A stretch of 64,000 nucleotides of DNA from Rippkaea orientalis PCC 8801 (GTDB taxonomy: Bacteria > Cyanobacteriota > Cyanobacteriia > Cyanobacteriales > Microcystaceae): the NCBI RefSeq assembly GCF_000021805.1, contig NC_011726.1:3814097-3878096 (forward strand). Direction: 5' to 3'. Numbering within the stretch: position 1 is the first letter of the stretch; the number at the start of each line of letters is the position of its first letter. The translations under genes and the position numbers were made by a program. Positions 58,001 to 64,000 of this stretch are shown here, piece after piece. Under the pieces are notes generated by a model. The model did no database searches. It had not been told where the DNA came from and saw only the letters and a list, made by a program, of their open reading frames with translations.

Positions 58001-59228
58001 TTAATTCTCCCCAGTTTACCGATTTATAAACTTCTTCGGTGGTTAATAGAGATAGTAATTCTTGAGATTTTTGGGGAGTTTGTAAGACAAATTCAGCTTG
58101 AAATAAGGGAGAATAACTTAAATCTCGTTTAGGTTGTAGTTTTTCAACTAATAGAGAAAATGGATAATCTTGATACGCAATTGCCTCTAAAACTGTTTGC
58201 TTGACTTGTCCAAGAAACGAACGAAAAGTAGGATTGCCAGAAAGATTAGAACGTAAAACAGCTGTATTGACTAAATATCCAACTAAATCATTAAATGTAG
58301 CGTCGTTTCTTGCTATTATGGGAGAACCAACTAAAATATCGTCTTGTCTTGTGTAGCGATGCAGTAATATTTGAAAGGCTGATAATAAAACAACAAATAG
58401 GGTAGTTTGATTGGTTTTGGCCAAAAATTTTAGTTTTTGAGTTAATTCTTGATTGATTTTAAAGGAATACGAATCTCCATAATAAGTTTGTATCGGAGGA
58501 CGAGGATAATCAGTGGGAAGATTGAGAACGGGTAATTCACCTCCTAGTTGATTATGCCAATAATGCCAGAGTTTTTCTCCTGTTTCTCCTGTGATTTTTT
58601 CGTTTTGAAGCTTAACAAAATTGTGGTAAGATGATTTAATCGGGGGTAGTGATATTAGCTTGTCTTCTTTTTCTGCAGTATATAATTGTCGTAATTCGTC
58701 TAACATTAGCCACAATGACCACCCGTCGCAAGCAATATGATGTACTGTTAATAGAAAAATATAATCAGTTTCAGAACGACGAAATAAATGGACTCGCAGA
58801 ACTGGATCATGTTCTAAATTAAAAGGTTTTTTATAAGTAATCGTTACTTGTTCTTTTAGTTGTTCCCACTCCCACTGAGACGCATCAATTTCTTGAAAAT
58901 TAACTGGTTGATTATTCTGAATTTCCTGAACAGGTTGACCTTCTTTTTCCTTAATCTTAATCCGAAGTATTGGATGTCTATCAATCAGTTTTTGGCAAGC
59001 ATGGTTAAGACAACTAACATTTACAACAGAACGAATGCGAACTGAAAAAGCAATATTATAGGCAGCACTATCAGGAGCAATTTTATAAAGAAACCATAAG
59101 GCTTTTTGCCCCCAGGATAAAGGAATTGAAGCATTATCTTGATTCAATTTTTCTTGAAGAAGTTGAGCTAAAAGTTTTCGCTTTTGTTCTAATGACAGGT
59201 TCGATGACGAATTTTCTGAGTTTTTCAT
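52041..59228 (-). CDS. Bimodular NRPS: C(starter)-A(Thr)-PCP-C-A(X)-PCP
   Basis: 2395 residues. C1 35-460 with HHIACDG at 163, placed to acylate the first amino acid; A1 about 490-1100 with YTSGSTGKPKG and code D-F-W-N-I-G-M-V-H-K, a standard Thr code; PilZ-like insert 961-1056; PCP1 Ser1158; C2 1210-1640; A2 about 1670-2265, code D-A-E-D-I-G-S-V-V-K; insert 2128-2223; PCP2 Ser2326; a basic tail ends RQVRRIKRASLESS, maybe a donor docking segment. First peptide enzyme of the operon, 36 bp after the FAAL gene. 52389-56522 is nearly identical to 37813-41946, so A1 is a Thr core joined to a C-terminal subdomain shared with the Val module. Confidence 0.95.
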   Translation of the reverse strand: MKNSENSSSNLSLEQKRKLLAQLLQEKLNQDNASIPLSWGQKALWFLYKIAPDSAAYNIAFSVRIRSVVNVSCLNHACQKLIDRHPILRIKIKEKEGQPVQEIQNNQPVNFQEIDASQWEWEQLKEQVTITYKKPFNLEHDPVLRVHLFRRSETDYIFLLTVHHIACDGWSLWLMLDELRQLYTAEKEDKLISLPPIKSSYHNFVKLQNEKITGETGEKLWHYWHNQLGGELPVLNLPTDYPRPPIQTYYGDSYSFKINQELTQKLKFLAKTNQTTLFVVLLSAFQILLHRYTRQDDILVGSPIIARNDATFNDLVGYLVNTAVLRSNLSGNPTFRSFLGQVKQTVLEAIAYQDYPFSLLVEKLQPKRDLSYSPLFQAEFVLQTPQKSQELLSLLTTEEVYKSVNWGELILETFPIKQQEGQVDLTLELLNAKECLCGSFKYKTDLFQVDTIERMSGHFQVLLEGIVNNPQEEIGKLPLLTEGEKQKILVEWNDTRSDYSQDKCIHQLFEEQVAKTPDAVAVVYEEQQLTYQELNQKANQLAHYLHKLGIKPDTLVGICVERSLEMIIGLLGILKAGGAYVPIDPNYPAERISHIINDSQIHLLLTQKLLRENIPENQAKLILIDCSNSAFLEESTQNLACQSQTDNLAYVIYTSGSTGKPKGVLINHANVTRLFLATQDWYQFNAKDVWTLFHSYAFDFSVWELWGGLFYGGRVVIVPYFVSRSPEEFYQLLHREQVTVLNQTPSAFQQLIRVDEKSDYQTKLNLRLVIFGGEALDIPSLKPWFDKYGDCQPQLVNMYGITETTVHVTYRPITQADVFSSSSVIGIPIPDLQVYILDQNLQPVPIGVPGEMCVGGDGVSRGYLNRPELTAEKFILHPFSNHPEERLYRSGDFARYLPNGDIEYIGRIDHQVKIRGFRIELGEIESILSIHPDIQESVVIAREDQPGNKRLVAYLVSKLIPERLHYVKACQLEIKGKTYPVESEDFSVGGMGLGKIPVELGINDPVKVQIQLPGQESPSWLSGKVIWYRDNHGGIEWTLTSQESERVKQSYQLIKEELGVIASLQRSLSQGLREYLKEKLPDYMVPSAFVLLEKLPLTPNGKIDRKALPAPDWSNRGQEDYIAPQTPNQEILASIWQNVLPKEKIGVKDNFFELGGHSLLATQVISRIRETFSLDLPIRSVFENPTLEELAQEIENSQKVEINPIIPINRAENLTLSFAQQRLWFLDQLEGENATYNIPGALKLEGSLKIEALEKSLNQIIKRHESLRTRFKTVNGEAVQIIDPEGQINLKMITLESLDESEKKSQTQSLIKQEAEKPFNLSQDRLIRASLIKLGSESHILLITMHHIISDGWSMGVFVQELTSCYSGYGQGKETQLKPLSIQYADFAVWQREWLCGENLQKQLNYWKKKLTGLPPLIELPTDHPRPPIQSFQGSHISFNLTSEMSEKLKQMSQQTGVTLFMTLLTAFSILLSRYSRQEDIAIGSPIANRNRAEIEPLIGFFVNTLVMRVNLEDNPTVEELLKQVRKTCLEAYSHQDVPFEKLVEEVKPERNMSHSPLFQVMFVLQNAPDEELSLPGLTVSPVEIEYNIAKFDLTLSMAETEKGLAGDWEYNTDLFERKTIERMIGHFQVLLEGIVNHPQEKIGQLPLLTEAEKQQILGEWNDTKADYPKEKCIHQLFEEQVERTPDAVAVVYEDQQLTYLQLNQKANQLAHYLIKFGVKPDTLVGICVERSLEMVMGLLGILKAGGAYVPIDPNYPAERIEYMLKDSAVSILLTQERLVKELPETQAQMICLDKDWLTISQENPNNCLSQVNAKNLAYIIYTSGSTGNPKGVMIEHNSLVNFRTTAIEKYQFTVEDRILQFSSISFDAASEEIYPCLTIGATLVLRTQEILTGGIGLLEQCRKCQLTILDLPTAFWYQIVSELSMTKNRFPETLRLIIVGGEAVTTEHIQTWIAWTENTPQLVNSYGPTEATVVSTIWLLESSEVGLSVPIGRPLANIQTYILDPNLKPVPIGVAGELHIGGDGLARGYLNRPELTAEKFIPNPFDPTRQSKLYKSGDLCRYSPDGNIEYIGRIDHQVKIRGFRIELGEIESLLSTHPEIRESVVILREHEPGNKRLVAYLVSNLIPERLHYAKPCQLEINSRSYSVQSEDFSVGGMGLAKIPVELGINDPVKVQIQLPGQETPRWLSGKVIWYRDRHTGIEWILTPAEKKIVEQSYQLLKEELGIMATLQRSLSQGLRRYLKEKLPDYMIPSAFVLLEKLPLTPNGKIDRKALPAPDWSGRRNEKDFVIPSSPIEEVLATIWREILKVEQISMNDNFFELGGHSLLATQIMSRIRDKFNIQMALRQIFESPTIAELAQVVETLQTQEVEIKVPAITPVSRQVRRIKRASLESS
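52560..52847 (-). other. PilZ-like insert in A domain 2 of the first NRPS
   Basis: Residues 2128-2223, identical to the copy at 37984-38271 because it lies in the duplicated tract. Confidence 0.75.
56061..56348 (-). other. PilZ-like insert in the Thr A domain
   Basis: Residues 961-1056, identical to the insert of the Val A domain (41485-41772) because it lies in the duplicated tract. Confidence 0.75.
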
Positions 59229-59264
59229 GGTTGATTCTTAAATGGATTGATTCTTAGCACTTTT

Positions 59265-61442
59265 CTAAGACATTCTTTTAAGTAATTCATCAATTTCTTG
59301 TTCTGAAAGTAGGTTTAGATTATTGAGTATTTCCTGGGTTTCATTTTTTTTATCTTTGGTTGATTCTGTTGTTGACAATTCAGTTGATTTTGAACAATTA
59401 GTGATTAATTCAATCAAGTTAATGTCATCTAAAAAGCTTTCCATGGAAATCACTAAACCGTATTTAACCTCAATCTGATACTTGATCTCCGCCGCTTGAA
59501 TTGAATCAATTCCTAATCTATTTAGAGGACGGTTCAAGAATATTTGAGATTCTTTTATCTGCAAAATTGAAGCAATTAAATTACGAATCTCTCCTAGGGA
59601 AACTTTCTCTTTTAATATAGTCTCTAATTCAGGTAAATCTTCTTGTTCAGATTCTTCAACTGTCTGTTTATACGCAAAAATATTAGAGGAAACAATAGAT
59701 AAAGTATTATTCAAGAACTGCAACTTACAGCTATGACGTTGAATCTTTCCGCTAGATGTTTTGGGAATGCTCATGGTTTTGATGAGAGCGATCGCATACA
59801 CTTGTAATTCATGTTCTTGGGATATATCCCTACGAATAGCTTCTATCACTTCATCAACATCAAGTTTGCGTAGATAACTCCGTTCTACTTCTTGAACAAT
59901 AACTAATCTTTCTTCACCTTCAACTTCTACAGTAAAAGCAGCACCAGAATTAGGTTTTAAAGCTTCATGACTTCTCTCAACCGTTAATTCGATATCTTGG
60001 GGGTAGTGATTCCTTCCTCTAATGATAATAACATCTTTGAGTCTTCCCGTAATAAATAATTCTCTATCCTTAAGGAAGCCTAAATCTCCTGTTCTGAGAA
60101 AGGGTCCTGCACCTGTGGCTAAATAAGCTTGAAACGTTTCTTGAGTTTGTTGAGGTCGATTCCAATAGCCTTGGGCTACACTAGACCCAGATACCCAAAT
60201 TTCTCCTACTTGCTCTTCTCTACATTCAGTTAAGGTTTTGGGATTAGCAATAATAATTTTGGTATCTAGCCAAGATTGTCCGCAACTGACAAAATGTTGA
60301 ACTTTCTGGTTTGTTTTCTCCCCAGTAGCAATTTCTGTGACTAAATGCTTTTGTAATAGCTCAACTTGGACAGAGCAGTAACTTGGCTCATTACCAAGGA
60401 GTCCCCCTGAAATCATTAACGTTGTTTCCGCCATTCCGTAGCAAGGATAGAAAAACTTTTCTTGAAAGCCACAACATTTAAAGGATTCTGTAAATCGTTT
60501 AATGGTGTCTTGGCGGACGGGTTCTGCACCACTATAGGCACTTAGCCAACTGCTTAAATCTAGATTTTCTTTTTGTTCGGGAGTTATTTTTTGAACACAT
60601 AAATCATAAGCAAAATTTGGTCCACCGGAATGGGTAGCTCTGTAGTGACTAATTCCCTCTAACCAGCGAATTGGCTTTTGAAGAAAAGCCACCGAAGGCA
60701 TTAGAACCCCTAAAAATCCTGTATAAATTGGCTGAATAACACCGTCAATTAGTCCCATATCATGAAAACTTGGCAGCCAACTAATTGATACACTATCTTG
60801 GTTAAGTTCAAAAGCTTGTTTAATATATTCTGAGTTGTTCAATAGATTGCCATGACTGACCATTACCCCTTTAGGGGTTCCAGTTGAGCCGGAAGTATAT
60901 TGCAAAAACGCAAGGGAATCTTTTTTAATGTCGAGTTGTTGCCACTGTTCGGGATCACTCTCTATTTTTTGCTCCGTTGCTAACCAATTCAAAGCGGCTA
61001 AATCAGGGGTTTCAGAGAAATGGATTTCCACATTTTCTAAAATAGATTGGGTGGTTAAAGCGAATTTTGCTCCCGCATCAGCGATGACTGCTTGCAGTCT
61101 CGATAACTTCTGATTTCGCTTCGGGGGATAGAGAGGAACCGCAATGACTCCGGCATACAAGCAGCCGAAGAAAGCCACAATAAATTCTAATCCAGGAGGA
61201 TAAAGTAGTAAAGCCCGTTCCTGTGTCGCGCCTAAAGATTGCAAGTAAGTGGCAATTTTTCTGGCTTTTAAGTCTAGTTCTCTATAGGTTAAACTTCCTG
61301 ATTCGGTTTCTCCATCTTGTAAAAAAGTATAGGCTCTTTTATCGGGTTGATCATAGGATCGCCATAGCAGAATATCGACTAAGGTAGATGCTTCAGATAA
61401 ATGATTGATGATAGATTTTTGATGAATCGTATGGATAAACAT
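59265..61442 (-). CDS. Fatty acyl-AMP ligase fused to acyl carrier protein (FAAL-ACP)
   Basis: 725 residues. The ligase part (1-590) activates a free fatty acid as acyl-AMP and passes it to the fused ACP, so this is the lipo-initiation step. Motifs: LQYTSGSTGTPKGVMVSHGN, SWLPSFHDMGLIDGV, YGMAETTL, RTGDLGFLKDRELFITGRLK and RGRNHYPQDIELTVE, all typical of FAALs, and LYPPGLEFIVAFFGCLYAGV. The ACP (about 610-690) has Ser647 in LGIDSIQAAEIKYQIEV. The chain length cannot be read from sequence. First gene of the operon; the next gene opens with a C domain suited to N-acylation. Confidence 0.94.
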   Translation of the reverse strand: MFIHTIHQKSIINHLSEASTLVDILLWRSYDQPDKRAYTFLQDGETESGSLTYRELDLKARKIATYLQSLGATQERALLLYPPGLEFIVAFFGCLYAGVIAVPLYPPKRNQKLSRLQAVIADAGAKFALTTQSILENVEIHFSETPDLAALNWLATEQKIESDPEQWQQLDIKKDSLAFLQYTSGSTGTPKGVMVSHGNLLNNSEYIKQAFELNQDSVSISWLPSFHDMGLIDGVIQPIYTGFLGVLMPSVAFLQKPIRWLEGISHYRATHSGGPNFAYDLCVQKITPEQKENLDLSSWLSAYSGAEPVRQDTIKRFTESFKCCGFQEKFFYPCYGMAETTLMISGGLLGNEPSYCSVQVELLQKHLVTEIATGEKTNQKVQHFVSCGQSWLDTKIIIANPKTLTECREEQVGEIWVSGSSVAQGYWNRPQQTQETFQAYLATGAGPFLRTGDLGFLKDRELFITGRLKDVIIIRGRNHYPQDIELTVERSHEALKPNSGAAFTVEVEGEERLVIVQEVERSYLRKLDVDEVIEAIRRDISQEHELQVYAIALIKTMSIPKTSSGKIQRHSCKLQFLNNTLSIVSSNIFAYKQTVEESEQEDLPELETILKEKVSLGEIRNLIASILQIKESQIFLNRPLNRLGIDSIQAAEIKYQIEVKYGLVISMESFLDDINLIELITNCSKSTELSTTESTKDKKNETQEILNNLNLLSEQEIDELLKRMS

Positions 61443-61875
61443 GGGTCTATGAAGAAGACATTACGGTTAGATCTAGAATTGTTACAAGGATTTTTACAGA
61501 AATTAACTAAAAAGCTACTCAATTTAAACAAATTTAAGTATTCCCTACAATAATTACTTCAACATTTAGCTTGATCTTGTTTTGTAACTTAACAATAATA
61601 AAGTCAGAAAGTAGTCAAGAATTTGCTCTTGTCAATTTAACATGACCAATATAACACGATTTTGATCAAGATTGTCATCCGTCAAATAACCTAACAAGTA
61701 GCTAGTGGCTTTGTTAACAATCTAGGAAATTTTTCTGGCATTTTTAGGTGATATTTTTAGCGTTTTGTCCAGTTTGTGCATGATTTTGAACAATTATCTA
61801 GATTGATTTAGTTAAAATATATTACAAAAAAATAATAATTTGTAACACTGTAAGAATTACTCATTTGATCAGAGG
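61443..61875. other. Upstream region of the lipopeptide operon
   Basis: 433 bp, very AT-rich, no gene. It must hold the operon promoter (minus strand); TTGACA occurs at 61630-61635 on that strand, but I cannot pick a convincing -10 partner. No regulator binding palindrome stands out. Confidence 0.4.
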
Positions 61876-64000
61876 CTAAATTTTCAACCGCTTTTCAATA
61901 GCGATTTCCCAAGTTTCAATCATTTGCTGAATATTGCTAGTAATCACGAATAAATCTGAAATAGTAACGGTTAAATGGTTAGCAGAAACTTCTCCTATTT
62001 TTTGCCAATTTTGCTGTAATTCTTGCTTAAGATAGGTTTCCCATTGGCTTTGATATTCAGGACTAATTGAAACAATAATTTGTCCAGCAACTTCTCCAAA
62101 TAAAACTTCATCTAACCGCTTGTTATTAATTAAATCAAGCTGGATTTTTGCTCCTAATTTTCCACTAATACAAGATTCAGCAAGGGCAATGATTAACCCA
62201 CCTTCTGCGCAATCATGAGCCGATTTTATCCAACCTTGACGAATACCTTCACGGCAAAGTTTTTGGACTAAACGTTCCTGATTAAAGTCAACTTTAGGGG
62301 GGTGTCCGGCTACAATTCCATGGACAGTTGCTAAATATTCTGATCCTCCCAACGTAGGCTGATTGTTGATGCCTAAAACATAAATCAAGTCGCCGACTTT
62401 TTGCCAGCCTTGACCACAAATTTTAGTAATATCTGGAATTAATCCCACCATACCAATAACGGGAGTAGGATAGATAGGTTGAGGATTTCCGTTACTATCG
62501 ACGGTTTCATTATAAAGAGAAACATTGCCTCCGGTAACGGGAGTTTTTAATTCTCGACACGCTTCAGAAATGCCTTGACAAGCTAAGGCTAATTGCCAGT
62601 ATCCCGTGGAGTTTTCAGGACTACCAAAATTAAGATTATCCGTCACTGCTAAGGGTTCAGCCCCCACACAACTCAGATTTCTTGCTGCTTCTGCGACGGC
62701 TGCTTTTGCCCCTTCATAGGGATCAAGATAAACATAGCGAGAATTACAGTCTGTTGTGGCAGCTACGCCAATTTTACAAGTTTCTGGTTTAGCATCAATA
62801 GGACGCACTCGAATAACTGCTGCATCTGCCCCTCCAGGCAAGATTACGGTATTATTTTGCACTTGATGATCATACTGACGATAGACCCATTTTTTAGAAG
62901 CAATGGAGGGACTATCTAATAACTGTAAAAGAATCTCATTCCAGCTTTTTAATTGACCATTAATTTGAATCCCGTCGGCTGTACAATTAGGCAAACTTTC
63001 TGGTGTCCATTGCCAAGCTTTTTGGGCATAGTCGGGGGGATTTTCTGGCAATTCTCGATGATAAATGGGGGTATTATCGGCTAGGGCATTAGCGGGAATT
63101 TCCGCAGCGATTTCTCCATGAAATAAAATTCTGACGATGGGTTCTTGAATTACTGTTCCGGCAACGACTGCCTGGAGTCCCCAACGGTGAAAGATGTCAA
63201 TTAATTCCTGTTCCCGACCTTTTTGGGCAACAAATAACATTCTTTCTTGGGACTCTGATAACAGGTATTCGTAGGGAACCATTCCTGTTTCACGGACGGG
63301 AATTTTATCTAAGTCCAATTCAATACCGACTCCCCCATTGGCAGCCATTTCGGAGGTGGAACAGGTAATACCGGCCGCGCCCATATCTTGCGCAGCGACG
63401 ACTGCCCCGGTTTTAAAGGCTTCTAAACAGGCTTCAATGAGGGATTTTTCCAAAAAGGGATCACCGACTTGTACGGCCGGGCGATCGTCCATGGACTTAT
63501 CGGTGAGTTCCGCGCTGGCAAAACTTGCCCCTCCCATGCCATCGCGTCCAGTGGTTGATCCAACGTATAAAACGGGGTTTCCGATGCCTGATGCCCCAGA
63601 TTTGACGATTTCGGGGGTTTCCATCAGTCCTAAAGCCATCGCGTTGACTAGGGGGTTGCCGCTATAGGCAGGATCAAAATAGACTTCGCCTCCGACGGTG
63701 GGTACGCCGACACAGTTACCATAGTGGGAGATCCCTTCAACGACACCCGCAAAGAGTCGACGGGTTTTGGCATCTTCTAAATTCCCGAAGCGCAGGGAAT
63801 TTAAAATGGCGATGGGACGGGCTCCCATGGTAAAGATGTCTCTGAGGATACCGCCAACCCCTGTGGCCGCGCCTTGGAAGGGTTCGACGGCGGAGGGATG
63901 GTTATGGGATTCAATTTTGAAGGCTAGTTGGAGTCCGTCGCCTAAGTCTACTACGCCGGCATTTTCTCCGGGACCAACGAGAATGCGATCGCCTGTGGTG
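61876..64000 (-). CDS. purL: Phosphoribosylformylglycinamidine synthase II, 5' end outside window
   Basis: Purine pathway step 4: FGAR to FGAM using ATP and ammonia from glutamine. The frame is open through the right edge (64000), where it reads [20 protein letters not shown] and [20 protein letters not shown], the conserved ATP/Mg site; the ATG at 63828 is internal. Further motifs: [36 protein letters not shown] and [20 protein letters not shown]. Stand-alone PurL of the PurLQS type, so about 100 N-terminal residues are missing. Same strand as the lipopeptide operon but 433 bp upstream and unrelated. Confidence 0.95.
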   Translation of the reverse strand, partial: TTGDRILVGPGENAGVVDLGDGLQLAFKIESHNHPSAVEPFQGAATGVGGILRDIFTMGARPIAILNSLRFGNLEDAKTRRLFAGVVEGISHYGNCVGVPTVGGEVYFDPAYSGNPLVNAMALGLMETPEIVKSGASGIGNPVLYVGSTTGRDGMGGASFASAELTDKSMDDRPAVQVGDPFLEKSLIEACLEAFKTGAVVAAQDMGAAGITCSTSEMAANGGVGIELDLDKIPVRETGMVPYEYLLSESQERMLFVAQKGREQELIDIFHRWGLQAVVAGTVIQEPIVRILFHGEIAAEIPANALADNTPIYHRELPENPPDYAQKAWQWTPESLPNCTADGIQINGQLKSWNEILLQLLDSPSIASKKWVYRQYDHQVQNNTVILPGGADAAVIRVRPIDAKPETCKIGVAATTDCNSRYVYLDPYEGAKAAVAEAARNLSCVGAEPLAVTDNLNFGSPENSTGYWQLALACQGISEACRELKTPVTGGNVSLYNETVDSNGNPQPIYPTPVIGMVGLIPDITKICGQGWQKVGDLIYVLGINNQPTLGGSEYLATVHGIVAGHPPKVDFNQERLVQKLCREGIRQGWIKSAHDCAEGGLIIALAESCISGKLGAKIQLDLINNKRLDEVLFGEVAGQIIVSISPEYQSQWETYLKQELQQNWQKIGEVSANHLTVTISDLFVITSNIQQMIETWEIAIEKRLKI

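Noticed and set aside
36730-59228. Embedded N-methyltransferase domains in the A domains
   Set aside because: The inserts are at the right place but only about 95 residues and lack a SAM-binding glycine-rich motif; they look PilZ-like instead.

Overview
The window is cyanobacterial chromosome. Evidence: many HIP1 octamers (GCGATCGC), an atpB-atpC pair standing apart from the other ATP synthase genes, the plastid-type ribosomal protein PSRP-3/Ycf65, a heptamer repeat tract, a DUF29 remnant and a PEP-CTERM protein. The moderate-to-low GC and gene content suggest a unicellular Cyanothece/Crocosphaera-like organism; the genus is inference.

Region 1-34.5 kb is mostly housekeeping: a partial nuclease, pth, ycf65, atpC, atpB, ppx, a NUDIX hydrolase, argH, a SpoIIE-type phosphatase, a repeat-rich coiled-coil membrane protein, an FAD oxidoreductase, a single-domain response regulator, a five-domain response regulator, uvrB, an RND efflux pair followed by a frameshifted histidine kinase, cysQ, a c-di-AMP (ydaO-type) riboswitch ahead of a three-gene NrtA/CmpA-like ABC importer, an AMIN-domain amidase, ubiA and a PEP-CTERM protein. 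Mobile debris is scattered through it: an IS200/IS605-like element without a transposase gene at 8216-8530, a second copy of its right end at 5346-5381, a 100-bp MITE-like inverted repeat and an internally deleted IS701-type element with intact ends and a 4-bp target duplication.

Region 35.4-61.4 kb is one minus-strand operon of about 26 kb for a lipo(depsi)peptide. In transcription order: FAAL-ACP; NRPS C-A-PCP-C-A-PCP; NRPS C-A-PCP; a docking-C-FkbH-PCP protein (glyceryl loading inside the chain, no A domain); NRPS docking-C-A-PCP-C-A-PCP-TE; and an MFS exporter. Specificity codes read by eye give Thr, X, Ser, (glycerate), Val, X, where both X modules have the same A domain (code close to a Lys code). 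Two features stand out. Every one of the five A domains carries a roughly 95-residue PilZ-like insertion between core motifs A8 and A10, where methyltransferases usually sit. Also, a 4,134-bp tract (part of an A domain, PCP, C and a whole A domain) occurs in two of the NRPS genes with only three differences noticed, making the Thr-activating A domain a natural chimera.

The window ends inside purL on the minus strand.
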